16,375 bases of DNA from CAZQSL01 sp964595945. Its GTDB lineage: Bacteria > UBP15 > UBA6099 > JAJRTR01. Below, piece after piece: positions 1 through 6,616 of the stretch (its first letter is position 1; each line of letters begins with the position of its first letter). Below the pieces are notes generated by a model that did no database searches, was not told the origin of the DNA, and saw only the letters and a program-made list of their open reading frames with translations. The stretch lies in the NCBI GenBank assembly GCA_964595945.1, contig CAZQSL010000084.1:1-16375 (forward strand). Reading direction: 5' to 3'. A program made the position numbers and the translations under genes.

Positions 1-1185
1 TTCGGAGCAAATAAGGCCGAGTTGCGCGTGTTCGCTGTTGGAGATGGCAAAGACCTGCGGGCGGAGCATGGCGGTGTCGGTGATGCCGATGAGCTGCATT
101 CTGTTTTCGTAGTGGCGGTTGCGGGCGATGATGAAAAACCACGGTCCGTCGGGCGAGCCGTGGATGTGCGCGCGCTGTATCTGGAGGTAGATTTTCTGCT
201 TGTCTTCGGGGAGCAGGTCGAAGTCCATCTCGGTGGTGGGTGCGAGCGCTTCGATGATGTATTCGAGGGGATATCCGTAGGTGCGGCTGAGGAGGTCGAA
301 GACGAGGATGGAAACTTCGGTGTCAGTGAGAAACATGGGCTGTAGCCCGCGCTGTCGGAGGTAGTCGGAGACGGAGACATAGTTGGCGAAGTCGCCGTTA
401 TGGACGAGCGCGTCGTCGAGCCCTGCGAAGGGATGAGCGCCGCCGGGATGCCACACGCGGCCTTTGGTGGGGTAGCGCTGATGGGCGATCCAGACGTGGG
501 CCTTAAAATCTTCGAGTTGATAATAGGTGACGATTTCTTCGGCGAACCCGACGATTTTGAGGACGAACATGTTGCGGCCCTGCGAGATGACGAAGGCGCG
601 TTTTTCGCCGAGCGAGGCATAATAGTCGCGGTTGATGGCGATGGAATTCTGATAGACGAATTCGTCTTCGGCCTGGCAGCGGTCGAGCGCCTGAAGGCCT
701 GTTTCCTTGATGAAGCGGTCAACGACGTCAGGTTTGACGCGGACGAAATAGCGATAGATGTCGGGTGGGCGGACGGCGAGCGAAGGCATGTCGCGCCAGT
801 CGGCGATGGTGGGGAGTTTGCCCTGAGTAGCGATATCGAAATTGGGTTTGATGTATTTTTTTTCTACTTCTTTGATAACTTTGCTGTCGAGCGCGGCGAT
901 CTGGAGGCAGTAGTGGGATTCGAGTATGTCGACGGGAATGCCGAGCTGAGCGGGGTCGAGGCCGACTGCCGCGATGCCGCCGCCCTTGCCGTTGCCGCGG
1001 TTGTGCATCTGGACGGAAGGCTCGTAGATGTGCTTGCCCGCGACGGGGATGGTGCAGGCGAAACCAGTTACGCCGCAGCCGCCTTCTTCTTCGCGTTTGT
1101 TGGCGGATTCCGGCGGGAGCCCGCTATAGAGACGACGGCGCGAATCGGCCAGCCGCTGTATGATTTCGAGTTGGTTGTCTTTCAC
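1..1185 (-). CDS. Class II glutamine amidotransferase subunit of split (archaeal-type) glutamate synthase, 3' end outside window
   Basis: This is the glutaminase subunit of a split glutamate synthase. It should release ammonia from glutamine for the FMN subunit encoded just upstream. The GTG start at 1185 is preceded by GGAGG seven bases away, and 395 codons are visible with no stop before the edge. Residues GGCGVTGF place the likely catalytic N-terminal cysteine at Cys37, so a propeptide of about 36 residues would have to be removed, as in class II amidotransferases. Other family motifs are HNRGNGKGGG, HQRYPTKG, HNGDFANY and TDTEV. It begins 21 bases after the FMN subunit gene and closes the visible operon. 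A GXGXG-domain subunit would be expected next, outside the window. The fold assignment is firm. The true amino acceptor is inferred: related split enzymes make glutamate or N-methylglutamate. Confidence 0.88.
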   Translation of the reverse strand, partial: MKDNQLEIIQRLADSRRRLYSGLPPESANKREEEGGCGVTGFACTIPVAGKHIYEPSVQMHNRGNGKGGGIAAVGLDPAQLGIPVDILESHYCLQIAALDSKVIKEVEKKYIKPNFDIATQGKLPTIADWRDMPSLAVRPPDIYRYFVRVKPDVVDRFIKETGLQALDRCQAEDEFVYQNSIAINRDYYASLGEKRAFVISQGRNMFVLKIVGFAEEIVTYYQLEDFKAHVWIAHQRYPTKGRVWHPGGAHPFAGLDDALVHNGDFANYVSVSDYLRQRGLQPMFLTDTEVSILVFDLLSRTYGYPLEYIIEALAPTTEMDFDLLPEDKQKIYLQIQRAHIHGSPDGPWFFIIARNRHYENRMQLIGITDTAMLRPQVFAISNSEHAQLGLICSE

Positions 1186-1206
1186 GGTATTGCCTCCGGG
1201 AAGCGA

Positions 1207-2721
1207 TTATTCCGAGTAGTCGAGATGAGACAGGCAGTCGGTGCGGCCTCGAAGAGCGGAGACCGATGGGACGCCGAGCCGCGCGAGGATTTCGACGATC
1301 TGTGCGCGCCATGAACCATATAGATTGATGAGGCGGCGTGCGCCCCAGTCGGCGTCGTACATGAGGCTGAGTTCGGGATCGGTGGTGGCGATGCCGCGGG
1401 CGCAGCCGCGGCCGCTTTCGCAATTGCCACAGCGGATGCAGCCGAGCGCCACCATTTCACTCGTGCCGATCACGGCCGCGTCGGCGCCGAGGCAGATGGC
1501 CTTGAGGATGTCAGCGGCATTGCGCACGCCGCCGCTCGCGATGAGCGTGATCTTGTCCCTGATACCTTCGGCTGAGAGGAATTCGTGAACCTTCGGGATG
1601 GCGTATTCGATGGGCATGGCGATGTTTTTTTTCGCTATGTCCGGCGCCGCGCCGGTGCCGCCGTACGAGCCGTCGATATGGATGATGTTGGCGCCTGCGT
1701 AGTAGCTGCCGACGGCCACCATGTCGCAATCGTTGGGAGTGGAAACCTTGACGGAAATGAGCGCGCCGGGATTGATGGAATGAATCCAGTCGATGTGTTT
1801 TTTATGGTCTTCGATGGAATAGACGCTGTGGAACGGGAATGGAGAAAAGAGCGACATGCCGGGAACGGCTTCGCGCATTTTCGCAACTGCGGGCGTATTC
1901 TTGTCGCCGAGCAGATGGCCGCCGAGTCCGGGTTTTGCGCCCTGCGCGTATTTGAATTCGACCATGCGGACGCGCTGGATCGTTTCTTCGCGCACGCCGA
2001 AAAGGCCGGTTGCGACCTGGGTGATGACATGGTGGTCGTAGGGGTTGAGAAATTCGGGGAAACCGCCTTCACCCGTGCAGGTGAAGGTGTTGAAGACCTG
2101 AGCGGCCCACGCCTTCGAAACCATTGTGGCGGGGCTGACGGATCCGAACGACATGCCGCCGCCATACCATGGGACGTCGATGGAAATCTGCGCTCCTACA
2201 CCGCGGCGGTTGAGGGCGACAGTCGTGTCGATGTCTTCGGGTTTGAGCCTGGATTTTTTGGCCGGGAATCTGAATCGGAGTTTGTCGAATCCGCCGCCGC
2301 AGACGCCGTTGTGACTGTCGAGATGCGGGTTGGCGACTTTGCCGAATTCGGCCTGAAGCCAGGTGGAGACTATCATGTCGGGCGTCCAGCGCGGGTCGCC
2401 GATGTTGTCGAAAACGGGATTTAGGCGAAGGGTCATCGCGCCGGCGGGGCATTTGTCGATACAGAAAAAATCGTTGTTGTCGCGGCATTCGTAGCCATGG
2501 CAGCGATAGTCTTTGGGGCGCGCCATGCGGTTGTAGCCTTCTGGGAGTTCGTGGACTCCGAAGGGGCATAGCTGCGCGCACTTGCCGCAATGGACACACT
2601 TGTCGCTGCGCAGGATTTTATATTTGCCGAGCTCGTTTCTGAAACGTGAGGGGGCGTGCGCGCCGTCGCGTGTCAGGACGCTGGCCCGTGCGGTGTTTTT
2701 CTGTTGGCGTTTGGCACTCAT
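1207..2721 (-). CDS. Glutamate synthase FMN-barrel subunit with N-terminal 4Fe-4S domains
   Basis: A 504-residue ferredoxin/FMN glutamate synthase subunit that should reduce the 2-oxoglutarate-ammonia imine to glutamate. The N-terminus holds a ferredoxin-like region with cysteines 42, 45, 48 and 52, then 74, 79, 87 and 91. The FMN barrel follows, with the expected GGGMSFGSVS, TGEGGFPEF, AKPGLGGHLLG, GSYGGTGAAP and ASGGVRNAADILKA motifs. Near the C-terminus cysteines 428, 431, 434 and 440 (C-x2-C-x2-C-x5-C) replace the 3Fe-4S site of classical GltB. The ATG at 2721 lies one base after the upstream stop and has an AGAAGG ribosome site inside that gene. The frame is open further upstream to about 3219, but that stretch is antisense-like and overlaps the preceding gene, so I rejected the longer start. 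It is cytoplasmic. Active-site motifs are intact. Confidence 0.9.
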   Translation of the reverse strand: MSAKRQQKNTARASVLTRDGAHAPSRFRNELGKYKILRSDKCVHCGKCAQLCPFGVHELPEGYNRMARPKDYRCHGYECRDNNDFFCIDKCPAGAMTLRLNPVFDNIGDPRWTPDMIVSTWLQAEFGKVANPHLDSHNGVCGGGFDKLRFRFPAKKSRLKPEDIDTTVALNRRGVGAQISIDVPWYGGGMSFGSVSPATMVSKAWAAQVFNTFTCTGEGGFPEFLNPYDHHVITQVATGLFGVREETIQRVRMVEFKYAQGAKPGLGGHLLGDKNTPAVAKMREAVPGMSLFSPFPFHSVYSIEDHKKHIDWIHSINPGALISVKVSTPNDCDMVAVGSYYAGANIIHIDGSYGGTGAAPDIAKKNIAMPIEYAIPKVHEFLSAEGIRDKITLIASGGVRNAADILKAICLGADAAVIGTSEMVALGCIRCGNCESGRGCARGIATTDPELSLMYDADWGARRLINLYGSWRAQIVEILARLGVPSVSALRGRTDCLSHLDYSE

Positions 2722-2722
2722 G

Positions 2723-4129
2723 TTATTTAGCCTTCTTGGGAGCGAAGATTTTCTGGAACGTGTCGCGTTCGAGGTCTTCCTTGAAAATGGCGCGGCCGAA
2801 TTCGCCACGGAGGCGGCGCACTTCGCGGATGCCCATCGCGCCGAGGAGTTCGAGCATCTGGTTACGCCACGCGGCCGAAAGATTGACGATACGCTGCTTG
2901 CCCCATTCGGGGTCGATTTTCGCGATGTCGACGGGGCACGACAGATTTTTCTGGCAGCGCATGCACATGCGGCATTCGAGAGCGACGAGGAACGGGATGT
3001 TGACAGCGACGAGATCGGCGCCGCAGAGGATCGACTTGGCCATGTGTTCGGGCAGGGCGATGCCGCCTTCGGCGATAATGGTGATGCTGTCGCGAAGGCC
3101 CTTTGCGACGAGGTGGTTGTGGACACGGCGCAGGGAATCCTTGATGAATTCGTCCGAGCCGTCATCGAAGAATGCCACGCCGTGCATATCGGCAAAGAAG
3201 CAGACGGCGGCGACGCCATCGCGGGCGAGCCGTTCGGCGATCACATCGGCGTCAGGCGTGACGGGAGCCGCCATGATCACGATGGCGTCAGGGTTGATGG
3301 CGGCGATTTCGGCGATGGCTTTTTTGTATGACTCATCATAAGTGAGCGCGACGGCGCGCGCATCCCTGATGCGGGCCTTGAATTTCTTGACCTCGCCGGA
3401 CATCACGCCGGGAGCGATGGAATGCGAGTACTTGGCGAGTGTGGGACTGATGAGAGCGGCGGGCACTGCGAGCAGTGTGTCGAGTTCGGCGGCGGCGCGT
3501 GCGAATGCCTCGTAGGTTTTGATCGAGTAGTCGCCGAAGTGCGGGAGTGTGAAAATGAATGGAACTGGGATTTCGATATTCTCAGGCGCATCGGATGCAA
3601 GCTGGCCATCGGGCGTAAATGAAAGGTGATTGAGCTTCGCACCAAGATCGACTGATGTGCTGATGTATTCGCGGCCGTGGATGCCGTCGCGGGTGGGACG
3701 CACGATTTCTGACATGTCAGTCCACATGGAGTCAAACCCGGGCCCCGAGAACATGCCGCGGTAGCCGGCGCCCGAAACGGGCAGGTTGCCTGTCTCGGCC
3801 TGCGCCCAGGTTTTTGTGATCATCTCGGCTGTCCAGTAAAGGTCGCCGAGGCGTTTGTATTCGGGGTTGACGAGTCGCGTGAGTGCGGCGCGAGTGCAGT
3901 TCTGCACACACATCAGGCAGTTCATGCAGCCATTGTGGAACTGAAATGCGCTGTCGAGTCCGGCCATGAATTCGCGTTCGTGTTTGTAGTTGTCATAGAC
4001 GCATTTTTTCTTGACGCAATTATGACATGCGCCCGCGCAGTTTTCGTTGAAGTCGATGATGGCGAATTTGCCGACGAGCGGGAAGCGGGGCGGGGTCTTT
4101 TCGGTGTGGATGTGATATTTGAGTGGCAT
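2723..4129 (-). CDS. Divergent glutamate-synthase-like ferredoxin/FMN-barrel paralogue
   Basis: A 468-residue protein with the same architecture as the downstream FMN subunit but a degenerate active site. Two 4Fe-4S motifs sit at the N-terminus (Cys31, 35, 38, 43 and Cys68, 71, 74, 78). The C-terminal cluster C-x2-C-x2-C-x5-C is kept at Cys386, 389, 392 and 398, followed by DPEWGKQRIVNL, which parallels DADWGARRLINL in the neighbour. The barrel loops that bind substrate in true glutamate synthases (GEGG, AKPGLGG, SYGGTG) cannot be found. Only EGGIALPEHMAKSILCGAD resembles the phosphate-binding end. The GGGAGG ribosome site lies within the last codons of metF, three bases before this ATG. It may be an electron-transfer or scaffold subunit rather than a catalyst. 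That role is inferred. Membership of the family rests on shared architecture and the conserved C-terminus. Confidence 0.78.
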   Translation of the reverse strand: MPLKYHIHTEKTPPRFPLVGKFAIIDFNENCAGACHNCVKKKCVYDNYKHEREFMAGLDSAFQFHNGCMNCLMCVQNCTRAALTRLVNPEYKRLGDLYWTAEMITKTWAQAETGNLPVSGAGYRGMFSGPGFDSMWTDMSEIVRPTRDGIHGREYISTSVDLGAKLNHLSFTPDGQLASDAPENIEIPVPFIFTLPHFGDYSIKTYEAFARAAAELDTLLAVPAALISPTLAKYSHSIAPGVMSGEVKKFKARIRDARAVALTYDESYKKAIAEIAAINPDAIVIMAAPVTPDADVIAERLARDGVAAVCFFADMHGVAFFDDGSDEFIKDSLRRVHNHLVAKGLRDSITIIAEGGIALPEHMAKSILCGADLVAVNIPFLVALECRMCMRCQKNLSCPVDIAKIDPEWGKQRIVNLSAAWRNQMLELLGAMGIREVRRLRGEFGRAIFKEDLERDTFQKIFAPKKAK

Positions 4130-4132
4130 GGC

Positions 4133-5053
4133 TTACCTCCCTGCCATGAGGCCTGCGGCTTCGACGATGCGAGGCACAGCCTCTTCCCATTCGATGGCCA
4201 TGATGTGGACTCCTGCGACGCCCTCGATGGCCTTGAGGCGTTCGATGGTTTCGATGCAGAGTTTGATGCCTTCTTCGCGTGCGGCATCGCCCTTGAGGCC
4301 TTCGAAGCGGGCGATGACATCGTCGGGGATGTCCATGCCTGCCACTTTGTCGCGCATGTATTTCGCCATGCCGGCGCTCTTGATGGGAGTGACGCCGCCG
4401 AGGATGTATGCTTCGGTATGGAGATTTTGCCTGCGGAGGAGTTCCATCCATTTTTCGAATTTATCAACATTGAAAATGCACTGCGTCTGGAAAAACTTCG
4501 CGCCGGCGGCGATCTTCTTTTTCAGGCGGAGCACGCGGAATTCAAACGGGTCGGCAAACGGATTTTCGGCAGCGCCGACGAACATCGCCGGCGGGGTTTT
4601 CATCTGGTAGTCGTCATAGATGAATTTGCCTTTTTCGCACATGTCGGTCACTGCGCCGATGAGCTGGATCGAGTCGAGATCGTAGACGTTTTTTGCGTGC
4701 GGCTGGTTGCCGAAAGTCTGGTGGTCGCCGCTGAGGCAGAGCATATTGGAGATGCCGAGAGCAGAAGCGCCAAGCACGTCGCTCTGAAGGGCGATGCGAT
4801 TGCGGTCGCGGGTGGTCATCTGGAATACGGGTTCGACGTCGACTGACTTGAGGATGGCGCAGGCGGCGAGGCTGCTCATGCGCACGATGGCCGTCTGGTT
4901 GTCGGTCACGTTGACAGCGTCGACGGCACCCTTGAGGATGAGCGCCTTGCGTAGCACAGCGTCCTTATCGGCATCGCGCGGAGGGCCGCATTCGGCCGTG
5001 ACGGCAAATTTGCCCTGCGAGAGAATGAGTTCGAGATTGCTTTTAGTGGTCAT
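4133..5053 (-). CDS. metF: Methylenetetrahydrofolate reductase (MetF family)
   Basis: A 306-residue MetF catalytic barrel that interconverts 5,10-methylene- and 5-methyl-tetrahydrofolate using FAD. Visible family residues are the catalytic-type Glu21 in FAVTAECGPP, the NVTDNQ strand, TTRDRNR (Arg82-Asp83-Arg84-Asn85), CLSGDH, and FQTQ in the folate/flavin site. The length matches bacterial MetF without a C-terminal regulatory domain. Its ATG overlaps the metV stop in an ATGA arrangement (4 bases), so the two are probably translationally coupled. The MetF-MetV pair is typical of anaerobes, where MetV and its iron-sulphur centres supply electrons instead of direct NAD(P)H use. In this operon it is followed by glutamate synthase subunits, which is unusual. 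The direction of the reaction in the cell is not shown by the sequence. Confidence 0.93.
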   Translation of the reverse strand: MTTKSNLELILSQGKFAVTAECGPPRDADKDAVLRKALILKGAVDAVNVTDNQTAIVRMSSLAACAILKSVDVEPVFQMTTRDRNRIALQSDVLGASALGISNMLCLSGDHQTFGNQPHAKNVYDLDSIQLIGAVTDMCEKGKFIYDDYQMKTPPAMFVGAAENPFADPFEFRVLRLKKKIAAGAKFFQTQCIFNVDKFEKWMELLRRQNLHTEAYILGGVTPIKSAGMAKYMRDKVAGMDIPDDVIARFEGLKGDAAREEGIKLCIETIERLKAIEGVAGVHIMAIEWEEAVPRIVEAAGLMAGR

Positions 5054-5721
5054 GACAGTACCTGATCCTCCCTGACGAGTTTGCGCGGGCCGCCGTCACG
5101 CGAAGTGCGCCAGTTTTTGGGCGGGACGTTTGTGGCGAGGGAGTCCATTTTTCCAAGAGCGGTGAGGCGGTCGATAATGAGCTGCCACCCGCAGGGGATT
5201 TCCGGGTTGACTTCGCAGACACCTTTCGTGGAGCCTCCGCAGGGGCCGTTGAGCAGGCTCTTGGAGCAGCGGGCTACGGGGCATACGGCACCGAAGTTGC
5301 CGAGTTCGCACGAGCCGCATCCCTGGCAGTTTTCGATGAAGAGCCCCTGCTTTTCGAGTATGCCGAGAAACGATGTATTGACGGCGGGCACAACCGGGAG
5401 CCGGGGGAAACGCTCGGCGATCATCTGCACGCCCGCGCCGCACGCCATGGAGATGACGAGATCGTAACCGCCGAGTTCGGGGGCGACATCGGCGATGAAT
5501 TCGTCTTCGCACTGGCGTTCGATGAGTTTTTCGGTGATTTTGATTTTCCTGCCCGCGTTGGCGGCCGAGATGCGCATCTGCGAAGCAAGCACTGCCGCTT
5601 CCTTGTCGCCACCCGCGAAGCATACCTTCACGCAGGTGCCACAGCCGAGTATGAGGACGTTCTTATATCCCGCTGCGAGCTGTTCGATCTCGTTCAGCGG
5701 CTTTCTTTCCGCGACTATCAT
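5050..5721 (-). CDS. metV: MetV, zinc/iron-sulphur partner of methylenetetrahydrofolate reductase
   Basis: A 223-residue protein of the MTHFR C-terminal (MetV) family, the partner that links MetF to iron-sulphur electron carriers in acetogens and related anaerobes. It is cysteine-rich: LGCGTCVKVC (Cys27, 30, 34), MACGAG (Cys94), the C-x2-C-x2-C group at 132, 135 and 138 followed by Cys147 and Cys152, then NGPCGGSTKGVCE and PEIPCGW (Cys161, 169, 177). NGPCGG is typical of this family. The ATG at 5721 has a strong AGGAGGT site about ten bases upstream, and starts 18 bases after the mvhD-like stop. The stop overlaps metF. It should be cytoplasmic and form a MetF-MetV complex. The mvhD-like neighbour is a plausible electron partner. 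Confidence 0.9.
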   Translation of the reverse strand: MIVAERKPLNEIEQLAAGYKNVLILGCGTCVKVCFAGGDKEAAVLASQMRISAANAGRKIKITEKLIERQCEDEFIADVAPELGGYDLVISMACGAGVQMIAERFPRLPVVPAVNTSFLGILEKQGLFIENCQGCGSCELGNFGAVCPVARCSKSLLNGPCGGSTKGVCEVNPEIPCGWQLIIDRLTALGKMDSLATNVPPKNWRTSRDGGPRKLVREDQVLS

Positions 5722-5739
5722 TGCCGGGATACCTCCTTG

Positions 5740-6201
5740 TTATGCCGCAGACTTGCGGTGAGCTTCGGGTATCATCCTGCGGAAGTCCCGAAGAGCGTCT
5801 TTGATGATGTCAGTAAGTGACGTGCCGCTGCCGGTATCCGGCTGCACGAACGCGAGGCGTTCGGGCTCAAGACCGGCCTCAGCCATCAGCTTCCTTGTAT
5901 ACTCGATCCTCTTTGCGAGTCGGCAGCCGCCCTCGATTGTGTAGCAGTGGGCAGGCTCGCATGCGGCAACCACTACCGCATCGGCGCCAAGTTCGAACGC
6001 CTTCAGCAGATACTGGTAATCTATCCTGCCGCTGCACGGCACGGGCATCAGCCTGATGTGATCGCCAGCCGGGTCCAGCGCTTCGGCCGCCTCTGCACCA
6101 TCAAATGAATTTTCACAGTAGAACACATTCATTATAATATCTTTGCTGACAAGTGACTCATACTGATCTTTACCCTTTTTGCATTTGACGACGTTTTGCA
6201 T
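5740..6201 (-). CDS. MvhD-like hydrogenase/heterodisulfide-reductase iron-sulphur subunit
   Basis: A 153-residue protein of the MvhD family, the small iron-sulphur subunit that passes electrons between hydrogenase or formate modules and HdrA-type proteins. Family marks are VPCSGRIDYQYLLKAFELGAD and the ACEPAHCY segment. Cysteines in the domain are 29, 56, 81, 86 and 93; Cys7 lies in the extra N-terminal tail. Classical MvhD proteins have a CNWC-type pair at the first site. Here only FYCENS remains, and an extra Cys93 (EGGC) stands where methanogen proteins usually have asparagine, so a ligand may have moved. I chose the ATG at 6201 because AGGGGG lies six bases upstream. A longer frame to 6318 has no such site and would cover the promoter. 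It is the first gene of the leftward operon. No hdrA is seen, so its partner may be MetV or one of the ferredoxin-domain proteins. Confidence 0.82.
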   Translation of the reverse strand: MQNVVKCKKGKDQYESLVSKDIIMNVFYCENSFDGAEAAEALDPAGDHIRLMPVPCSGRIDYQYLLKAFELGADAVVVAACEPAHCYTIEGGCRLAKRIEYTRKLMAEAGLEPERLAFVQPDTGSGTSLTDIIKDALRDFRRMIPEAHRKSAA

Positions 6202-6225
6202 GACGCGCCCCCTGTTTCGTATTGA

Positions 6226-6250
6226 CCGGAATTGTGGCCGATGTTTCCGG
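6226..6250. promoter_or_regulatory. Inverted repeat CCGGAA-N13-TTCCGG in the mvhD-side leader
   Basis: A perfect 6-bp inverted repeat with a 13-base spacer lies between the leftward promoter and the mvhD-like start codon. Its core is GGAA...TTCC. Methanogen NrpR operators are GGAA-N6-TTCC, so the half-sites match but the spacing is 7 bases longer. It could be an operator for the adjacent NrpR-like protein, a different regulator site, or chance. Confidence 0.35.
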
Positions 6251-6262
6251 CTGCCGGCGATG

Positions 6263-6272
6263 CTAACGGCAA
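6263..6272 (-). promoter_or_regulatory. TTGCCGTTAG box in the leftward leader
   Basis: On the minus strand TTGCCGTTAG lies just downstream of the predicted start of transcription of the mvhD-metV-metF operon. It is a one-mismatch relative of the TTGCCGCTA boxes at 6421-6429, 6452-6460 and 6587-6594. Its position would suit a repressor site. Single short box, so moderate to low confidence. Confidence 0.35.
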
Positions 6273-6286
6273 TGTATGTCCTCTTA

Positions 6287-6314
6287 ATGATAAAAGCTAT
6301 TTTGTGTTTGTCAA
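6287..6314 (-). promoter_or_regulatory. Sigma-70-type promoter of the mvhD-metV-metF-glt operon
   Basis: On the minus strand a perfect -35 TTGACA (6314-6309) is followed by 16 bases and TATCAT (6292-6287). Transcription would begin near 6280 and give a leader of about 80 bases before the ATG at 6201. No other gene start lies on this strand between it and the control region. Confidence 0.62.
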
Positions 6315-6373
6315 GCATGAACGTGGTTCAAAAATGTATCGCATGCCGTTTTTCAAGCCCAATGTGATACAAA

Positions 6374-6394
6374 CTTGTGCCTTGTGAACTTGTG
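6374..6394. repeat. Three closely spaced CTTGTG repeats
   Basis: CTTGTG occurs at 6374-6379, 6381-6386 and 6389-6394, all in the same orientation and 7-8 bases apart, upstream of the leftward promoter. The regular spacing could be a small cluster of protein-binding sites. The units are short, so chance is possible. Confidence 0.35.
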
Positions 6395-6420
6395 AAAAGT
6401 CTGGTCGCTATATGGAAAAA

Positions 6421-6460
6421 TTGCCGCTAATTTGCCCAAATAAAAATGTTGTAGCGGCAA
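6421..6460. promoter_or_regulatory. Candidate operator: 9-bp inverted repeat TTGCCGCTA / TAGCGGCAA
   Basis: TTGCCGCTA (6421-6429) and its exact reverse complement (6452-6460) are separated by 22 bases, so arm starts lie 31 bp apart, about three helical turns. It sits between the two divergent promoters. The 11-mer AAATTGCCGCT that begins the left arm recurs at 6584-6594, just before the regulator gene. This is the pattern expected for a dimeric or tetrameric repressor acting on both transcription units. The NrpR-like protein is the natural candidate, but the motif is not the methanogen GGAA-N6-TTCC operator. Confidence 0.5.
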
Positions 6461-6492
6461 AATGGCCGTTTTATTATGCCCAGTCGACATAT

Positions 6493-6520
6493 TTGAAAGA
6501 AAAAGTGAAGGTTGTATAAT
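6493..6520 (+). promoter_or_regulatory. Sigma-70-type promoter of the NrpR-like regulator
   Basis: TTGAAA (6493-6498), a 16-base spacer and a perfect TATAAT (6515-6520). Transcription would start near 6527 and give a leader of about 90 bases to the ATG at 6617. The leader carries another AAATTGCCGCT box at 6584-6594 and two TTGGAA repeats 11 bases apart (6550-6555, 6561-6566), which may serve autoregulation. Confidence 0.6.
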
Positions 6521-6583
6521 TAAAAGTATTTGACAAGTAAAAAAAAATATTGGAAATTCTTTGGAACAGGCAAAATCACCGCC

Positions 6584-6594
6584 AAATTGCCGCT
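6584..6594 (+). promoter_or_regulatory. AAATTGCCGCT box near the regulator start
   Basis: An exact 11-base copy of the sequence at 6418-6428. It lies downstream of the predicted transcription start and 22 bases before the regulator ATG. A protein bound here could block transcription or the ribosome site at 6605-6608. Confidence 0.4.
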
Positions 6595-6616
6595 GGAAGG
6601 TATCGAGGTCGCAGCA

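Noticed and set aside
2722..3219. A 670-residue form of the FMN glutamate synthase subunit
   Set aside because: The extension overlaps the upstream gene in another frame and reads as low-information Ser/Ala/Pro sequence. The ATG at 2721 is directly after the upstream stop and has a ribosome site.
400..4846. Long plus-strand open frames at 400-1314, 1585-2424, 2582-3331 and 3935-4846
   Set aside because: They are antisense to well-supported minus-strand enzyme genes, have no recognisable domains and have the odd Asp/Gly/Val/Phe-rich composition of codon-shadow frames in GC-rich DNA.
6202..6318. Longer start for the MvhD-like protein at 6318
   Set aside because: It would cover the best leftward promoter and leader, and lacks a ribosome site; AGGGGG six bases before 6201 decides the start.
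6374..6394. CTTGTG repeats as a CRISPR fragment or plasmid iterons
   Set aside because: Units are only 6 bases with 1-2 base spacers, and no cas or replication gene is near.
6530..6616. TTG start adding 29 residues to the NrpR-like protein
   Set aside because: It falls almost at the predicted transcription start, has no ribosome site, and the added residues do not resemble the family. The TTGACA there could also be a -35, but no good -10 follows at proper spacing.
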